From Hysterangium stoloniferum (lineage: Eukaryota; Basidiomycota; Agaricomycetes; Hysterangiales; Hysterangiaceae), in the NCBI GenBank assembly GCA_015178975.1, contig WHVD01000096.1, positions 186,001-250,000 on the forward strand: a DNA stretch of 64,000 bases. Reading direction: 5' to 3'. Each line of letters starts with the position of its first letter. The first letter of the stretch is position 1. Below, piece by piece: positions 12,208 to 23,660 of the stretch. The translations under genes and the position numbers were made by a program. The notes beneath the pieces were generated by a model. The model saw only the letters and a program-made list of their open reading frames with translations. It ran no database searches and was not told the DNA's origin.

Positions 12208-13039
12208 TCATTCGACATCCATCGCGTCAGGGTCAATGGATTGGATCGAAACCTCAGACGTGGCTGATGGTGGATGGGGTGTACTGTCATCCGTATCTCG
12301 AGCTTGATACATCTCGTGCAACTCATGGGTATCCTTGGCTGACCAAGCCAAAGGTTTGAAGACTACCAATGCTCGAGACATACCATCATCAGGAATGATA
12401 GATTTTGGGAGCGTTGGCCCGGCCTTGGATATGCGCGCAAGATACGCAGACGAAACGGTATATGATTCATTATTCTCGCTAGCTGATACAGCTGATTGGG
12501 TGACTGGTTCCTCTGATTCGTCCTCTGAGCTGTCCAGGTCAGTTATGATGATACCTATGTGTAAGGGGGCAATTCGGCATACTGGGTTAAACATGGTATG
12601 GAATAGGTAGCTTACGGTCTTTTTCTGGCTCGTACGACGATGAGTGTCGCATGCGGACTTCAGGGGTGATAGGTGGATTGGTGGGAAGATCTACACGGGG
12701 TTCTTCAATGACTGGCTGGATACTGGTTGGGCGGTGCAGAGGCTCCTCAGACTCTACCTCCATGGCTGGATCCTCCGTATCTACTTCGGATTCGGCGCTC
12801 AACGACGAGGTTAGGCTAGTAGATGGCAGAATGCTGGGTTCCTCTATGACTGGTTGGATGCCCTCAAACAGTGAGAGTCGTGATAGGTTGCGCGATAAGT
12901 CAAATCGGCGGCGTTTTGGAAGAGGAAGGATGCGGGGCGGGGAGCGGGACGGTGAGTGATCGTTCTCGTCTTCTGAAAGCTTGCGTTTGCGAGTAGGCAT
13001 CCAAGGGTGGGAGAGTGGATAGTGGTGCCAGGTTGTCAT
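12208..13039 (-). CDS. Hypothetical acidic, Ser/Pro-rich protein with nuclear signals
   Basis: No family recognised. Two exons. The first ATG in frame is 13037-13039 (MTTWHHYPLSHPWMPTRKRK); the frame is open a little upstream but only to a non-ATG codon. Basic clusters TRKRKLSE and LPKRRRFDLSRN look like nuclear localisation signals. Two copies of a short repeat, IQPVIEEP, appear in the middle, followed by a Ser/Asp/Glu-rich stretch (DLDSSEDESEEP). The protein ends SIDPDAMDVE with the stop at 12208-12210. The exon junction (near 12550-12610) is inferred from the frame change. About 255 codons. It shares an upstream region with THO1. Probably nuclear; function unknown. Confidence 0.6.
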
Positions 13040-13180
13040 TATTTCGTCAATGGGAGACAAAGTTGACTGAAGACGGGATTGGATAAGTATGTAGGTATTG
13101 GTAGGTATACTATGTAATACTTAAGCCTGAGTAGGGACGCGTCTGAGAATGCTAAGCCCGTTCGAGAACTTTCGCGCCCG

Positions 13181-13192
13181 CATCACGTGATG
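13181..13192. promoter_or_regulatory. Perfect 12-base palindrome CATCACGTGATG (E-box)
   Basis: Lies in the shared upstream region of the minus-strand gene (start 13039) and THO1 (start 13409). TCACGTGA is the classical target of Cbf1/USF-type bHLH factors. Similar cores occur upstream of GOT1 (GTCACGTGAC, 54364-54373). Confidence 0.5.
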
Positions 13193-13408
13193 TTACGCGT
13201 TATCCCTTGTAGTTGCATGCAGCCTTCCAGGATGCCTTGTGGTATGTCGATGTAGTAATTTTAAGCAATTTTCGTCTTTATAATAGTATTGTAAACAAAC
13301 ATTTTTTTTGGTGCTCTCAAATCGAATGATTCGCCTAACTCACATCGTGTCCAACTCCGACACTCCCTTCAAACTCAGCGAAAGTCCTTAATTACTACAT
13401 CCACATCC

Positions 13409-14540
13409 ATGGAGGCCAAATTGTCCGTTTGTCTTAAGCACCTCACTCGAAATACCATGCTAACCCATAATCAGGAAATCACTCCGCGTTCCAGACTTAC
13501 GCGAACTTCTCTCAAAAGCCTCTGTCACGGTCCCTGCTAAAGCCAAAAAGGAGGACCTCATTGCGAAAATCCTGGCCAGTCCGGCAGCTTTGGAAGCGTT
13601 CGGACACCAAGAGGCACCCAATGGCGAAAAACGAAAGGTTACAGCTCCGCCTCAGAGTGGGGTCGACGATGATCTGGTGAGTGGCATTTGCGTGATTTTG
13701 GCTGTAGTGCTCACATTTGACTGTTTGCAGCTTGCACCGCCCGAGGAGTGAGCTTGATTTTCATGTTTTAACGAACTGTCTCATAATTTTATGTTAAGAT
13801 TTGACTGGGATCCATCCGCTGATGCGTCGTCTGCTAAACCTGCAGAGATCACAGCGAAAACCGCGCCCCCGCCTGTACCTGCACCCGCACCTACAGCAGC
13901 AGTGGCAGCTCCGCCATCCACGACCAAAACTATCACCACAACAACCTCAGTAAACATTATTTCTTATTGTAAATTGCTCTCAGCTCATTCGTGTATCTAG
14001 AAGCCCGAAGCCGCCACGACCACCGCAGCACAAGATGATGAGTTAGAGAAGCGAAGGAAGCGTGCTGCCCGTTTTGGTATTCCTTTAGTGGAACCAAAGG
14101 GGCAGAAGCGGGAGCAGAAACCCGCCCCAGGTGCGAATGGGGCGAAGGCGCCGCGGGCTGCTCCTAGAGCCAACCTGACAGCCCAAGTGCGTAATAATGA
14201 CTTGAATTCCCTGATTTTTCATCTCATTTCCTTTATTGAAAAAGGAGGCGGAAAAAGCCGCTGCAAGGGCTGCACGTTTTGGAATGCCGAACGTTACTGG
14301 TGCGGCGACGGCTACTACTGCTGCTTCTGTAGTACCTACAACAGCAGCGGCCGTCACTCCGCAGAAGCGTGCACGTTCGCCGGCTGCGGTGGATAAAGAA
14401 GAAATGGAAAGACGTAAAAAGAGGGCAGAACGCTTTTCATCGGGTGGAGTGCGCCTATTATCCATCTGTACGATCTTCCATTTACTGACCGACGTGGTTT
14501 TTAGGAAGCAAAGGCCCAAGCCTGATACGCTCTGTATTTT
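13409..14540 (+). CDS. THO1: SAP-domain nuclear mRNP protein (Tho1/SARNP/MOS11 family)
   Basis: Binds nucleic acid and supports co-transcriptional mRNP assembly and export in the nucleus. ATG 13409 plus splicing of a 50-base intron gives MEAKLKSLRVPDLRELLSKA, an N-terminal SAP domain with VPAKAKKEDLIAKIL. Then come a Pro/Ala/Thr-rich linker and repeated family motifs ARFGIPL, AARFGMPN and RKKRAERF. Exon breaks fall at about 13676-13731, 13748-13798, 13950-14000, 14188-14246 and 14445-14503. The last junction is ambiguous (phase 1 continues into an unlikely long tail), so the 3' end, placed near 14540, is approximate. Length about 230 aa, normal for the family. Confidence 0.82.
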
Positions 14541-15127
14541 CTTTCTTCCCCAGTGGGACGCTTTTTCGTTTCGAAATGTACTATTCACAAGACCTATCTC
14601 AATTTATTGGCTCCTGTTGTCACTGCACTTACACCGTCTTCTTTGTAATATTACACGATACGCCGTTGTGTCAATATGCAATGGAAACACCGAGCGCAGA
14701 TAGTATTTTCTGCGACATTTTTTTACTGGGTGTCCCTTCTCGGAACCTTGCGGTATTACTCATCTCTGGTGGATGTTGTTGGTGGTAGTTTTGGGGGTCT
14801 ATGATGTTCTTTGCAACTGGCTGGGTCCGTATATAGGTATTATTCTATAATGTCTGCTTTACACCACTAATTGATAAGCTGTTAGTCGCGGATTTGTGCT
14901 CGTTTGTGTGGTTTTCTTTCACATTACTTAGCCTCACATATGGTAATATATCTGCTGCAATGGTTGCGAGTCATTTTTGAGGTCTCATTCATTATTGGCA
15001 TCACAGACTTATGGTGAAGGCGCAGTATTCCATTATATCTTTCGATGAGGTGTGTAATACGATACCATATAGTGAAAAAAAGAAGTTCTACACGGTAATG
15101 TGGCCACCATAGGGTGTCGCTTTATGG
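14541..15127. other. Intergenic, no gene seen
   Basis: 3' flank of THO1 and of the minus-strand gene that ends at 15128. Open frames here are short and have no splice or composition support. No repeat found. Confidence 0.5.
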
Positions 15128-15661
15128 TTAATTTCTCCGACCAGGGACATACATATACTCCCATATGCCGGTTTCGAAGTCGTAAACACGCTCATGACCG
15201 TCCTTATCATAAATCTACAAAATAGTGTCATACAGGACGTACTCAGCTAAACATGAATCCTTACTTGCCTTAACATATATAGTTTCTCCGCCGTCAAATA
15301 CAGACGTCACAAGGTCATTTGTGAGAGGAATAGCCGTTCTGTTTGAAAATAAGCCGAAGGTCCAATCCTCAGGTATTGGGAAGTCATCTTCCATCTGAAC
15401 GGATCCTATGGAACAAAATTGCGCACACAATGCTCAGTGACTTCCGGCATAAATAATGAAGAAAAACATACGCAAAACGCTATTCCACAGTCGAGCCAGG
15501 GTAATGTTTTCATTGACGTCGATCCCTCGCGTAGGTCCGGAGCCTCGTCGAACATTGAGCCACATGCAGCCATGGTCGCGATAACCTTTCTTGTGCCAGC
15601 CTTCACCTCGGGCATTGCGAGTGCTATTTTCTGGGCGTGTGGAGGAATAGTGGGCGCTCAT
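15128..15661 (-). CDS. Small hypothetical protein
   Basis: No family recognised. Three exons: ATG 15659-15661 (MSAHYSSTRPENSTRNARGE), a middle exon containing EDDFPIPEDWTFGLFSNRTA and GGETIYVKAS, and a last exon with IYDKDGHERVYDFETGIWEY ending PGRRN with TAA at 15128-15130. The introns (about 15406-15470 and 15217-15265) are GT-AG. The aromatic, Gly/Asp-rich last exon looks like a beta-rich domain. About 135 codons, with no signal peptide or membrane segment. The consistent splicing is why I accept it. Confidence 0.6.
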
Positions 15662-16260
15662 AATGGTGGGGGAACGGGTAGGTATCTTTGAGTAAGTAGT
15701 ATTAGTATTGGAGAGTTATAGAATATTCAACGTCATGAGCCTTCGTTTGGAGATTTATATGTGGTAAGAAGGTGGCCGCTGGCCTTTGTGGGCAGTGGGG
15801 TTCATCCACCGAGCAAAACGGACCCGATGGGAGCTTAGACCAGCATGACCACCGCTCGCACCGGTCTTTGTGCGTAATTAAGTTTTTCTATAATATTCAC
15901 TAATTACCCCTTAAGTTTCCATATATTAGATATTTAATAGACAAGTAACAAAGGTACCTGGAGCTTGTGGTAACAGTATATACCCCAAACTTGGTAAGTG
16001 GGGTAATTCAGCAGCTCTTGTTAATTTTGAAGCTATCCATGGATGACAGCAATTTACTACAGTTTCCTATTTGAACGGGTCGGGAGTTTTTTGATTGAAT
16101 GATTCTTTGTAGGTTAATAGTTATTGTAGACATTGTGAAAACAAATATCTCGATACAAATTACATCAGGAAAAGTCTTCAGGAGACTGTAGACTATGTTT
16201 GTCAATAGGACAGATGGGATATAGTTTTGACCTAGATAGAGGGTGCTATATTGCTGGAGT

Positions 16261-16640
16261 GAACCGCTTTTGGTGCACCACAAAATCCAGGGAGATGAAG
16301 TGAAATTCTTTGTATTAAATTTTACTTAATAAATATTTTAGGTCATACAGAAGTGGAATTAAAGGGGTTGAGTATAGTTTGTCAGTAAATATCACATCTA
16401 GTTTAAGTTGTGCATGCCAAAATATACCTTGAAAAATGACCTTTCATCAGTATTCTGTGACCATATAGTCATTTAAGGCAACATATAATAGTCGACATTT
16501 GAATGGACTTTATATTGGATCTATTTTTGGGAAGTAATTAAATCCCATTCCTAAAGGTGTTCTTTTGTGACCATGAGACTTTCTCTTATATTCCTGCCTT
16601 CTAACTATATGATAGGGTATATATTATGATGTTCAACAAG
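16261..16640 (+). repeat. MITE-like repeat, copy 1 (incomplete)
   Basis: Begins GAACCGCTTTTGGTGCACCA and shares with 43494-43968 the stretches GGTGCAC...GAGATGAA, TTTAGGTCATACAGAAGTGG and TTGTGCATGCCAAAATAT in the same order. The right terminal repeat is not recognisable, so the end near 16640 is approximate. It has no coding capacity. Confidence 0.55.
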
Positions 16641-16929
16641 GTGCTAGCACAGTGTCAGTCTCCGCTGCGTCACCCGTAGCACGAGGCTCTCTTGTTCCGT
16701 GACCACCACCTGCCTCTGGGGTTGGGACCCCCATGCTCGTGGTAAAAGGACAGAGAGGCAGATGACAGTGAACAGGCTTGGGGAGCCTCTGAATTCACTG
16801 CTCTGTCAAAGTCGGCAGCCTTCAGCTGCACACCAGTGTCGCCTGCGGACCGTCACTGGCACCTCCTAAACCATGACCGCAGCCTGGCAGCGGTCTTTTC
16901 TTCCTACCCACCCCCGACTCCAGCATTCA

Positions 16930-17165
16930 CTTACACACTAGCAATGGTAATCTTTATGCAGTCCACTACCCCAAAAAGCACATGGATACGACAGCGGCAG
17001 AGTTTAAGAAGGTTTTGATACCCTTGACAAGGACATATAAGAGGTATGTAAACCGTGTTTCAACCTTACAAATTTTATCAAACTATTTTCATTTTCCAGG
17101 AATACGATACGCTCACTAAGGAAACAAAGTCATTGTGCCAGCTAATCGATACATCGTGTAAGGTC
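16930..17165 (+). pseudogene. Possible coding relic
   Basis: One frame reads NGNLYAVHYPKKHMDTTAAE and KKVLIPLTRTYKR, followed after an intron-like GT-AG interval by EYDTLTKETKSLCQLIDTSC in a frame that does not join cleanly. It looks protein-like but is short, has no start or stop context, and has no known family. Listed as a relic with low confidence. Confidence 0.25.
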
Positions 17166-18459
17166 AGATATTTTTTTCCTTCGTTTTTCATCTCAATCTC
17201 GCCTCATTCACTAAATGCCATTTTTGTCTAATAGATTTATTTGCAATTTTGTTTATTTCTCCATGGTATGTTGTTTTCGTGATCTTTGGACTTTCAAATA
17301 TTGATCCGGGCCGTCGAGAAGCTGAGCGGAATAGGACTTCTACGCAAAATATAATAACTTAGCTTCCTGGACGAAAATAGGGCAGAGCAGGAAATGGCGG
17401 GTATGCGGAGCTCAGATGGACACGGTAGGATGCAGAATATACAGAAAAAATATGTATTATAGCGGAAATAATAATTAAATGGCAATTTAAAACATCTACA
17501 GTATGCAACAAACCTAGAGCCAGAAGCGCTCGGCATTTTGATTGATTTTGGATGCAGAATGTCGGCAGAAACCAGCGGATCTTCTGGAGGGCGGCCAACA
17601 TCTGGGAATATCTGGAGATCAGCAGATTCCCACGGATGATCCCAGATTGTTCCAGAGCGGGTTTTCACTGGGCCCGAACTTCTACCTTAGACCTCTTACA
17701 TGTCAAATATACATTATTTGACATTTTTCTCCTTACTCGGGCCTTGCAGCATGGATCAACCCTTGAAATCAGTCTGTTGCCTTAAAGTACATGAATTGTA
17801 TTTGCAGTAAATAAGTTTCCAGTGCGAAATGCTCCCTTATTCACCTTACTTACCTCAAATATGATTAACAGATCAAGTACCAAAGACATTTTCCTGATGT
17901 ACGTTCCAACAAAAGCGGATATTTTGAGCGTATTGTGGAATGATAGGAAATTTCTCGCTGATGTCAACCGATGGTTATTCTCCGTTATAGAGGTCGATAG
18001 CATAAAAGAACGAGGTTGTACGCCGGCAGTTGGAACATATAAACAATGCGAAGCCTGCGACGATAATGGACTAACGGTTAACCCATTTGTGGTTCTCACA
18101 ATGAATTTACTCTCGCATTATGAGTACACCATCATTGTTTCATGTCCACTTCACTCATTGTGTTCACATTGGCCTAAACCGTTGGGTTATATTTATATCT
18201 TACATATCGATATCTTCCGAAGCGCTGCCATTTGCCGATTACAGTGCAAGAGTTTCTATTCTTATGACATGCACAAATTTTAACTAAAGTGATATATATT
18301 CGAGAAATAACTACGAAGAGCCATATTAAGCCAATTGTCACGGTACTTGATGAGGCGCGGCTTGTTGTAGATATATCACATGGCTAGCACCAATGGCAAC
18401 AACTCATATCTCATATAACAAGTCATATAAAGTAATCTACACACCGCTATTACGCCAGA

Positions 18460-19194
18460 CTACTGATTCAGCAGCCAGATCAGCTTGTGGTTCCGGGAGA
18501 AGAAATATTCACGGTCGACCTGCTGCCAGAAGGGATGTTCATTGATATACGTTTCAACCCGCTCCTCCATTTGTTCCAACTTGTCCTCTATATTGTAACC
18601 TCTCCCCTCTCCGAAATCTCTGATAATCCGGTAGTGGCTGCGTACGTGCTTGTTGAGATCATCCTTTGTGGTGAAGACGCCAACCCATGCATACAAACAC
18701 CCGTGAAGGGGACAAGAATATAATGCTGCTAGCATTATGTCCTGTCTCTGCGGTGAATTGATGATGGAGTTGCTATGGTCTTCATGTGGATACGTGAGCG
18801 CGACTTGAAAATCCTTGAAAGCATGCCCAATCCAATGCCTAAGAAGCGAGTAATCATTGCTTAGACGCTGCTCACACAGCTTGCACTTGCCAGTCTCTGC
18901 ATCGTCGGCCTTGATGAACTTGATAATGTGGTCAGTATTAATTATCTTCCCGATCGGCGTAGGAAATACAGCAGTCGCGGCGGCAGCCTTGAGAGAGGCG
19001 TTCACCCTGAAAGCACGGAGACACACGGCGGTGCGCTTCTTGGTCTGCTTTGGCTCATGGCCACTTTCAGGCCTGGTTAGGCGGGAGAATGAGGGGGATG
19101 GGGGCCGTGTAAGTGTGGACATATTCAGAGACACCGGCTCCCTGGTCATCTCCTTACACGAATTACATTCCATGGTGCCGCACTTCGACACCAT
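18460..19194 (-). CDS. C2H2-like zinc-finger protein, unknown function
   Basis: Uninterrupted 244-codon frame with a true ATG at 19192-19194 (MVSKCGTMECNSCKEMTREP). Two zinc-finger-like units are visible: CKLCEQRLSNDYSLLRHWIGH (C-x2-C-x12-H-x4-H) and CPLHGCLYAWVGVFTT...LNKHVRSH (C-x4-C, with the His pair HVRSH). An N-terminal CNSC pair and a basic stretch (KQTKKRTAV) precede them. The C-terminal part is helical and acidic (EDKLEQMEERVETYINEHPF). Whether it binds DNA, RNA or protein is not shown. An intron-less gene is unusual for this genome and could mean a retroposed or fast-evolving gene. Confidence 0.6.
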   Translation of the reverse strand: MVSKCGTMECNSCKEMTREPVSLNMSTLTRPPSPSFSRLTRPESGHEPKQTKKRTAVCLRAFRVNASLKAAAATAVFPTPIGKIINTDHIIKFIKADDAETGKCKLCEQRLSNDYSLLRHWIGHAFKDFQVALTYPHEDHSNSIINSPQRQDIMLAALYSCPLHGCLYAWVGVFTTKDDLNKHVRSHYRIIRDFGEGRGYNIEDKLEQMEERVETYINEHPFWQQVDREYFFSRNHKLIWLLNQ

Positions 19195-19225
19195 GGATGT
19201 GTTGTGTTCTATATTTTGACTTTCG

Positions 19226-20996
19226 GGGAAGCTGGAGTAGAGATATGAGTTTTTGATAATAAATTGTTAGTCAGTGTATAATTATTTATGCAAACATGGC
19301 AATCTTACTACGGAAAACCCCCCCGGTGTGCGAAAACATTTCTTTCGAAGGACTTCTCGAGACGCCCCGAAGTGGACAACGTAGGGACCACAACCTGAGA
19401 TCTACCAATGTGGGGATCGTACATAAGGTCCTGGCGGGGTGTGCTGCATTCTCATCAATAAACATAACTGATTATAGGAAAATGAACTTACGTCGTTTGA
19501 AAGTTCGCAGACCTTCGCTGATGGTCAAAGTCTTCGTAATTTACAAATTCTAATTTGATTTAATTTAATTTGTAAGGTTTTCACAGAAATTGAGTGTAAT
19601 GAGCACGGAACAAACCTGATGGTGCCCGCGGATTTGAAAACATAGGCATCGCCGTGGAATAATGCCTTTCTGATCTCTGTGAGCATTGGCCAGAACTAAA
19701 GGTATGCCACGAGAGAAATATTTTAGGTTAACATGGGGTTTTGCCCGAAAGATTGCAATATTACCTATTTCTGTACTCAGACTCGTTCAAGTGGGGCGAT
19801 GTCAATGGCTCGCTGTGATCGCCTGTGGACGTAGTGGGAAACGATGAGTCGTCCAAAACGGATGTCCCCACATGGGAATAATGGCTCCCCGATGTCCCCC
19901 CAAAAACAGCACGTTCCTCCTCCAATCTATGAATAAAGCATGATTGAGTATGCTTAAAATGTTTCACAATTTCTGATATAAAGCCTCGCACATGGGATTG
20001 TCTATATGCCACAGTCCACCCGAGTCTCCATTAGTACTTGAAGACCTAGCGCCACAATCACCCATGCGATCAGTGATCCGATCTCAAATAAAGTGAAAGT
20101 CAAATAGAAGATACACACTCTGCATCGATTTCAAAGCTGGAGTAGAGATATGAGTTTTTGATAATAAAGTTGTTAGTCAGTGTATAATTATTTATGCAAA
20201 CATGGCAATCTTACTACGGAAAACCCCCCCGGTGTGCGAAAACATTTCTTTCGAAGGACTTCTCGAGACGCCCCGAAGTGGACAACGTAGGGACCGCAAC
20301 CTGGGACCTACCAGTGTGGGGATCGTACATAGGGTCCTGGCGGGGTGTGCTGCATTCTCGTCAATAAACATAACTGATTATAGTCAAATGAACTTACGTC
20401 GTTTCAAAGTCTTCGTAATTTCCAAATTCTAATTCCATTTAATTTAATTTGTAAGGTTTTCACAGAAATTGAGTGTGATGAGCACGGAACAAACCTGATG
20501 GTGCCCGCTGATTTGAGCACAAAGGCATCGCCGTGGAATAATGCCTGTCCGGTCTCTGCGAGCATTGGCCAGAACTAAAGGTATGCCACGAGAGAAGTAT
20601 TTTAGGTTAACATGGGTTTTTGCCCGAAAGATTGGAACGTTACCTATTTCTGTACTCAGATTCGCTGTGATTGCGTGTGGACGTAGTGGGAAACGACGAG
20701 TCGTCCAAAAGGGATGTCCCCACGCTGTCTGTGTGCGGATAATGGCTCCCCGATGCCCCCCCAAAAACGGCACGTTCCTCCTCCAATCTGTGAATAAAGC
20801 ATGATTGAGTATGCTTAAAATATTTTACAATATCTGATTCAAAGCCTCGTACGTCTGATTGTCTATATGCGACAGTCCACCCGAGTCCCCACTAGTACTT
20901 GAAGACCTAGCGCCACAATCACCCATGCGATCAGTGATCTGATCTCAAATAAAGTGAAAGTCAAAGAGAAAATACACACTCCGCATCGATTTCAAA
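19226..20996. repeat. Direct tandem duplication, two units of about 0.9 kb
   Basis: Unit 1 is about 19226-20131 and unit 2 about 20132-20996, offset by 901 bases. The motif CTGGAGTAGAGATATGAGTT opens both (19231 and 20132), and GCATCGATTTCAAA closes both. The units differ by point changes and by indels that, where they fall in exons, are multiples of three. They contain exons 2-6, part of exon 1 and the 3' flank of the minus-strand gene starting at 21152. Confidence 0.93.
19308..20131 (-). CDS. Duplicated exons 2-6 of the neighbouring gene, frame preserved, no own start exon
   Basis: Unit 1 carries the same five exons with all splice sites intact and an open frame down to the TAG at 19308-19310. 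Examples are GDSGGLWHIDNPMCEALYQK, LEEERAVFGGTSGSHYSHVG, and the end YDPHIGRSQVVVPTLSTSGR then LEKSFERNVFAHRGGFP. Relative to the full copy it has extra codons (PLTSPHLNE, and nine codons DHQRRSANF-like in exon 5) and one shortened spot, all in frame. The initiator exon is missing because the duplication begins inside exon 1. It may be a set of alternative terminal exons for the upstream start, a gene with an internal start (an ATG lies in exon 2), or a recent pseudogene. Confidence 0.5.
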
Positions 20997-21152
20997 CTCT
21001 GTCTGATGGTGAATGATTCTCCAGATGTCCATGAGGAATGTGGGTGAGTTGGGTGAAGTGGTTGCAAACGATGGATGGCTTTTGAACCTGCACCGAAGCG
21101 AGGTTCCCACACCTGTCGAAACACCATTGTAATTATTCATATTCCGACTCAT
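20214..21152 (-). CDS. Six-exon unknown Ser-rich protein (complete copy, duplicated 3' half)
   Basis: No family recognised, but the structure is exact: exons 21152-20980, 20906-20829, 20787-20644, 20574-20495, 20428-20398 and 20349-20214, all GT-AG, lengths 173+78+144+80+31+136 = 642 bases, phase-consistent, 213 aa. It starts MSRNMNNYNGVSTGVGTSLR; the middle contains IDNQTYEALNQILLEEERAV and a Ser/Asp/His-rich stretch; the end reads SGRLEKSFERNVFAHRGGFP and stop. No signal peptide, membrane helix or catalytic motif is seen. Everything from the end of exon 1 onward is repeated in the downstream unit 19226-20131. Confidence 0.7.
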
Positions 21153-21515
21153 GAATTTATTTAAAAATATATATATTGTAAGAATATGTCATGAACTAAA
21201 GTTTACACGTGCGTAAAGGTCCGGTGTTCCAACTGTATCAGGTCTAGAATCTGACAGCGATGAGTTAAGTGCAAATGTCACCTACCAGCTTTGCCATTAA
21301 TTTTGATTTGTGAGTTTGACAGATTGATCAGCGCTTCCGTTCTGCCAAGCAGGGCATAGTACCGATACTGGGAGTAGTTCGGCTCTCAATGTCCAGCTGA
21401 ACGTACGGAAGTGTCTCACGCCTTTCGTTTTTCTTACTGCGATAACTCTGTCATTACAATCTAAGGATTAGCAATATTTCACATACTATCATTCATTTAG
21501 TTTATATCTCACAGA

Positions 21516-23095
21516 ATGACATCTGGATCCTTGCCACAAGGGGTATTCATGCACTTGGATATTAATCTGAGTGAGGATAGGCACCCACCCCACATAGACA
21601 CAGGGCTGGAGGATGTACCTTCTAGGGTGGACAGGGCCTTAGAATTGCCAGTAGTACCACCAATGGAGGCTGTTACTGATGGCGGGAATATGCAGTGCTA
21701 GGCCCTCACTCTGCTTCAGAAACTGAGTTATTGGATGCTCAAATAGTGTGGTTAATGGCACACAGGCACCTGCTATCAAATGACAATGGCCCCAGTAACC
21801 AAGAAGGGAGACCTACAATGGATTTGCCAGAAGGAGTGATGAGGTTGTTTGTGGGCCCAGAGGAACTGTGGTGGACCATGGCTACAACTTTCCCAACCAA
21901 GGAAACCTGAGGTGGCAGAAGGACACTGGTTCCAGAGATTATCCCAGGCTTCAAGGCAAACCCACTAGAGATCTGTGAGTACCCCTCCCATTTTCCTATG
22001 TCACAATTAGATGGCCCAAAGGCACACTATGTGTGATACATGGCCATACAGACAGACATCTACATTGTGGAATGTGTGCATGCCACACTAAGCAGACAGT
22101 TTCACAGCATTGTGGAATGCATGTCTGTGGTATCAGGCATACAGCCTAGCTGCATTGCGGAATGCATGCAGCACAATACATGCAGCTGGGTTCTGCTATG
22201 TTGCTGGCACTCTCTCTGTCCTTTCTTGACTGTACCATATTTATATGAGCTTTGGACTCATGCATGTATTTCCAGTGATTCCACAGAAAGTAGAAGAGGC
22301 CTTAGAAACCTCCACTATGTCCCTTATATTGCACTCACCACCAAAGCATGATGGAAAGCAGAGAGGGGCATGGAAGAGTTCACCTTCTCACTATTGGTGG
22401 CATTGTGGCCAAAGGGCTAGAGTGTGAGAATGAGAAGGGTATCAATATAATCGAATGGCTAGCCACTGCAGCAGCAGCAGCAGTGGACTGCATCAGAGTC
22501 AGTGGATTGCATCAGAGTATATGCTGGTTCAAATAGAGCCAATGCACTTGCAGCACACCACTCCATTGTAGCATCCATTGCAAAATCACATAGCTGGGAA
22601 GTGGCTATGGATTATAATGTCCAGCAGCAGGAAGTGGCAGCTTGTAACTTGCTTCATGACTTGAGCTATTTGGACACTGATGCACTGACAATTATATTGA
22701 CATGGATGGCACTACATGCTGTGAGAGTGAACCACCCAATGGCCATGCCACCCAAGTGCCCACGATCAGCTGGAGCACCATCCCAACTGGTATCCCCAGG
22801 GAAGAGGTCACACACTGAGAAGGATACATCTCAATGCTTTCAATGTGGAGCACAAAGACATTTTCCCTCCAAGTGCAGGGCAAAGCTCACAATGGCAGGA
22901 AAGAATGCCATCCTAATCATGCAAGGTGCCAAAAACAAACAGGCCCTCACTGTGCCCCCAATGGTAAGCAATTCTGTTTTGGCTGGGCACTCAGATCATC
23001 TTTTAAATGGGGTGACACCTGCATCAATGCCCACACATATATACAGTATCTGCTTCAAGGATAGCCACAGAGCAGGAGCTTGCAAATGGCTTTGA
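21516..23095 (+). pseudogene. DIRS-like gag region with zinc knuckle (degenerate)
   Basis: Several frames carry pieces of one protein: DLPEGVMRLFVGPEELWW near 21820, and the main frame 22502-23095 with HSIVASIAKSHSWEVAMDYN and the CCHC knuckle CFQCGAQRHFPSKC (C-x2-C-x4-H-x4-C, near 22830-22875). Frame changes and stops show it is dead. It contains CAG-rich runs (22467-22485) and three imperfect copies of CATTGYGGAATGYATG near 22060, 22110 and 22155. Confidence 0.6.
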
Positions 23096-23229
23096 TCTGA
23101 GGAGGATCATAATGCCACTTGACCCTGCCAGGGTGGCATATATTGAGTGAATATGGTATATTACAGGACTAGCAAAATATTATAGCAGGTTTAATCAATG
23201 GATTCGACATTGGGGTGAAACACTACATT

Positions 23230-23655
23230 ACACAAACAGCTATTTTTTGAGAACCATAAATTGTCATTAATAGATATAGACTTCATAACCAGGTATATAA
23301 GGAGCGAGCAGGAAGCAGGTCATTACTCCAAAGGCTTTGTGCCAAAGGATCTAGAACAGGTCATAGGACCATTTCAGACATCTCCCCTAGGACTAAACCC
23401 AAAACCACATTTGAACACTTCTCGTACGATCCAGGACCTTTCTTTCCTTCAAAATGACCCAAATCATTCCTCCATAAACAGCTGCATAAATTCTGATGAT
23501 TTCCCAACAGAATGGGGCACATTTGCAGAGGTGGCAGTGTTAATTTTATCATTACCAGAGGGTTCAGTGGCTTACCAAATAACTCCCATAAGGCCAGACC
23601 AGCAGAATGCATGTTGTGTTTTCTGGGATGACTTAGTGTATGTCAACCATGCAGT
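23230..23655 (+). pseudogene. DIRS-like reverse transcriptase, N-terminal piece
   Basis: The frame reads GHYSKGFVPKDLEQVIGPFQ, TSPLGLNPKPHLNTSRTIQD, SINSCINSDDFPTEWGTFAE and VFWDDLVYVNHAV, then stops where the gypsy 5' LTR begins. The reading continues after the insertion at 36580 (FSLASSAGVFSGIADTHA), so the insertion point lies inside the RT domain. Confidence 0.8.
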
Positions 23656-23660
23656 CACAT
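23656..23660 (+). repeat. Target-site duplication CACAT, left copy of the outer gypsy element
   Basis: CACAT directly before the 5' LTR; the same CACAT follows the 3' LTR at 36575-36579. Five bases is the usual Ty3/gypsy duplication length. Confidence 0.92.

Larger units (their letters stand above)
15662..18459. other. Gene-poor AT-rich region
   Basis: No confident gene. It contains a MITE-like repeat copy (from 16261) and a possible coding relic (about 16930-17165). Several open frames on both strands (for example 17822-18283 plus and 17294-17668 minus) lack family similarity, good codon composition or convincing splice structure. Confidence 0.5.

Noticed and set aside
17822-18283. 153-codon open frame on the plus strand
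   Set aside because: No recognised family, low GC, an equally long frame exists on the other strand, and no splice or promoter context supports it.
19296-20432. The two plus-strand ORFs beginning MAILLRKTPPV in the tandem duplication
   Set aside because: They are antisense shadows of the last exons of the minus-strand gene, whose six-exon phase agreement is far stronger.
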